This document shows positions 63,610 through 64,000 of a stretch of DNA of 64,000 nucleotides, piece after piece. A program made the position numbers and the translations under genes. Source of the DNA: JAEUQQ01 sp963697285 (GTDB taxonomy: Bacteria > Acidobacteriota > Vicinamibacteria > Vicinamibacterales > JAFNAJ01); the NCBI GenBank assembly GCA_963697285.1, contig CAVONI010000011.1, positions 62,001 to 126,000 on the forward strand, written 5' to 3'. Every line of letters starts with the position of its first letter. The first letter of the stretch is position 1. The notes beneath the pieces are model-generated. The model saw only the letters and a list, made by a program, of their open reading frames with translations, was not told the DNA's origin and ran no database searches.

Positions 63610-63999
63610 CTACGCGGTGACCGGCGACGCAGCGACGGCCGCCGCGCGCTCGCGGAATGCCTCCAGCAGCCGTCGCGTGAGGGGCCCCGGCGTTCCGGTG
63701 CCGATGGTCCGATCGTCGACACGCACGACCGGAACGATCTCCCGCGTCGTGCTGGTGAAGAACGCCTCGTCGGCCGTCACCAGGTCGGCCTCGTACAGGG
63801 TGCGTTCGTACGAGGGAATCCCCAGGTCGTTCGCCAGCCGATGCACGAAGGCCCGCGTGATGCCGGCGAGCAGGCCGGCATCGAGCGGCGCCGTGTGGAT
63901 GGCGCCGTCACGCACGAGGAAGAAGTTCGACGTGCTGCACTCGACGAGTTCGCCCCGATAGTTCTTCATGAGCGCCTCGACCCCGCCCTTGCGAATCGC
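63610..63999 (-). CDS. Class IV aminotransferase (branched-chain or D-amino-acid type), 5' partial
   Basis: The C-terminal half of a fold-type IV PLP aminotransferase runs off the right edge; about 129 residues are visible. EALMKNYRGELVECSTSNFFLVRDG matches the conserved segment after the PLP Lys of IlvE/Dat proteins, and TPPLDAGLLAGITRAFV-like (TAPLDAGLLAGITRAFVHRLA) and TADEAFFTSTTREIVPV are family blocks. Substrate class cannot be decided without the N-terminal half. It is convergent with pilT, 26 bases apart. Confidence 0.85.
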   Translation of the reverse strand, partial: AIRKGGVEALMKNYRGELVECSTSNFFLVRDGAIHTAPLDAGLLAGITRAFVHRLANDLGIPSYERTLYEADLVTADEAFFTSTTREIVPVVRVDDRTIGTGTPGPLTRRLLEAFRERAAAVAASPVTA

Positions 64000-64000
64000 C

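Overview
This 64 kb window is GC-rich, densely coded chromosome from a Gram-negative, diderm bacterium. The signs of a Gram-negative are outer-membrane beta-barrels ending in Phe, lipoproteins, cytochrome c maturation genes and a type IV pilus motor. Gene content and style (Ccm cluster with a CcmI-like zinc-ribbon protein, DUF4398 lipoprotein, fibronectin-type surface proteins with Pro-rich linkers) suggest an Acidobacteriota, perhaps class Vicinamibacteria. That placement is inference. No rRNA, tRNA, CRISPR array, phage or insertion sequence was recognised.

Layout: 0-4.4 kb is a cytochrome c maturation cluster (zinc-ribbon protein, anchored secreted protein, CcmA, CcmB, CcmC, CcmD-like). 4.5-7.0 kb (minus strand) is aroA-aroK-metallophosphoesterase. 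7.1-9.4 kb holds an anti-sigma-type kinase, an inositol-monophosphatase-family enzyme and a beta-barrel. 9.4-25.6 kb is mostly glycan and envelope biogenesis: GT39-like and GT2 glycosyltransferases, a left-handed beta-helix acyltransferase, asparagine synthase, two flippase-like membrane proteins, a radical SAM enzyme and two methyltransferases, plus an EF-hand protein, a large secreted repeat protein and glycerol-3-phosphate dehydrogenase. 26.3-30.0 kb holds two lipoprotein-like surface proteins and a beta-barrel. 30.2-36.6 kb is an overlapping glycosyltransferase operon.

36.6-41.2 kb holds ttcA, dtd, a beta-barrel, a DapF-like epimerase and an SLC13 transporter. 41.3-52.9 kb runs DUF4398 lipoprotein, radC, larC, metG, tatD, polyprenyl synthase, ligA, HtrA protease and an NtrC-type regulator. 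53.0-53.6 kb is the RNase P RNA gene. 53.6-57.8 kb holds a sugar-nucleotide epimerase, a ComEA-like protein, a pseudopilin and a second AAA+ activator. 57.9-62.4 kb is gcvT-gcvH-gcvP, followed by pilT and a partial class IV aminotransferase.

The main points for a second look are these. (1) A roughly 125-residue C-terminal module is shared by three otherwise different secreted proteins. (2) The DapF-family protein has Ser in place of both catalytic Cys. (3) The RNase P RNA has a very large P12 arm containing a perfect 23-bp hairpin. (4) Several genes have promoter -10 boxes only 6-10 nt before the start codon, suggesting leaderless mRNAs. (5) There are dispersed intergenic repeats. (6) At least six single-base frameshifts hit conserved genes and look like sequencing or assembly errors rather than gene decay.
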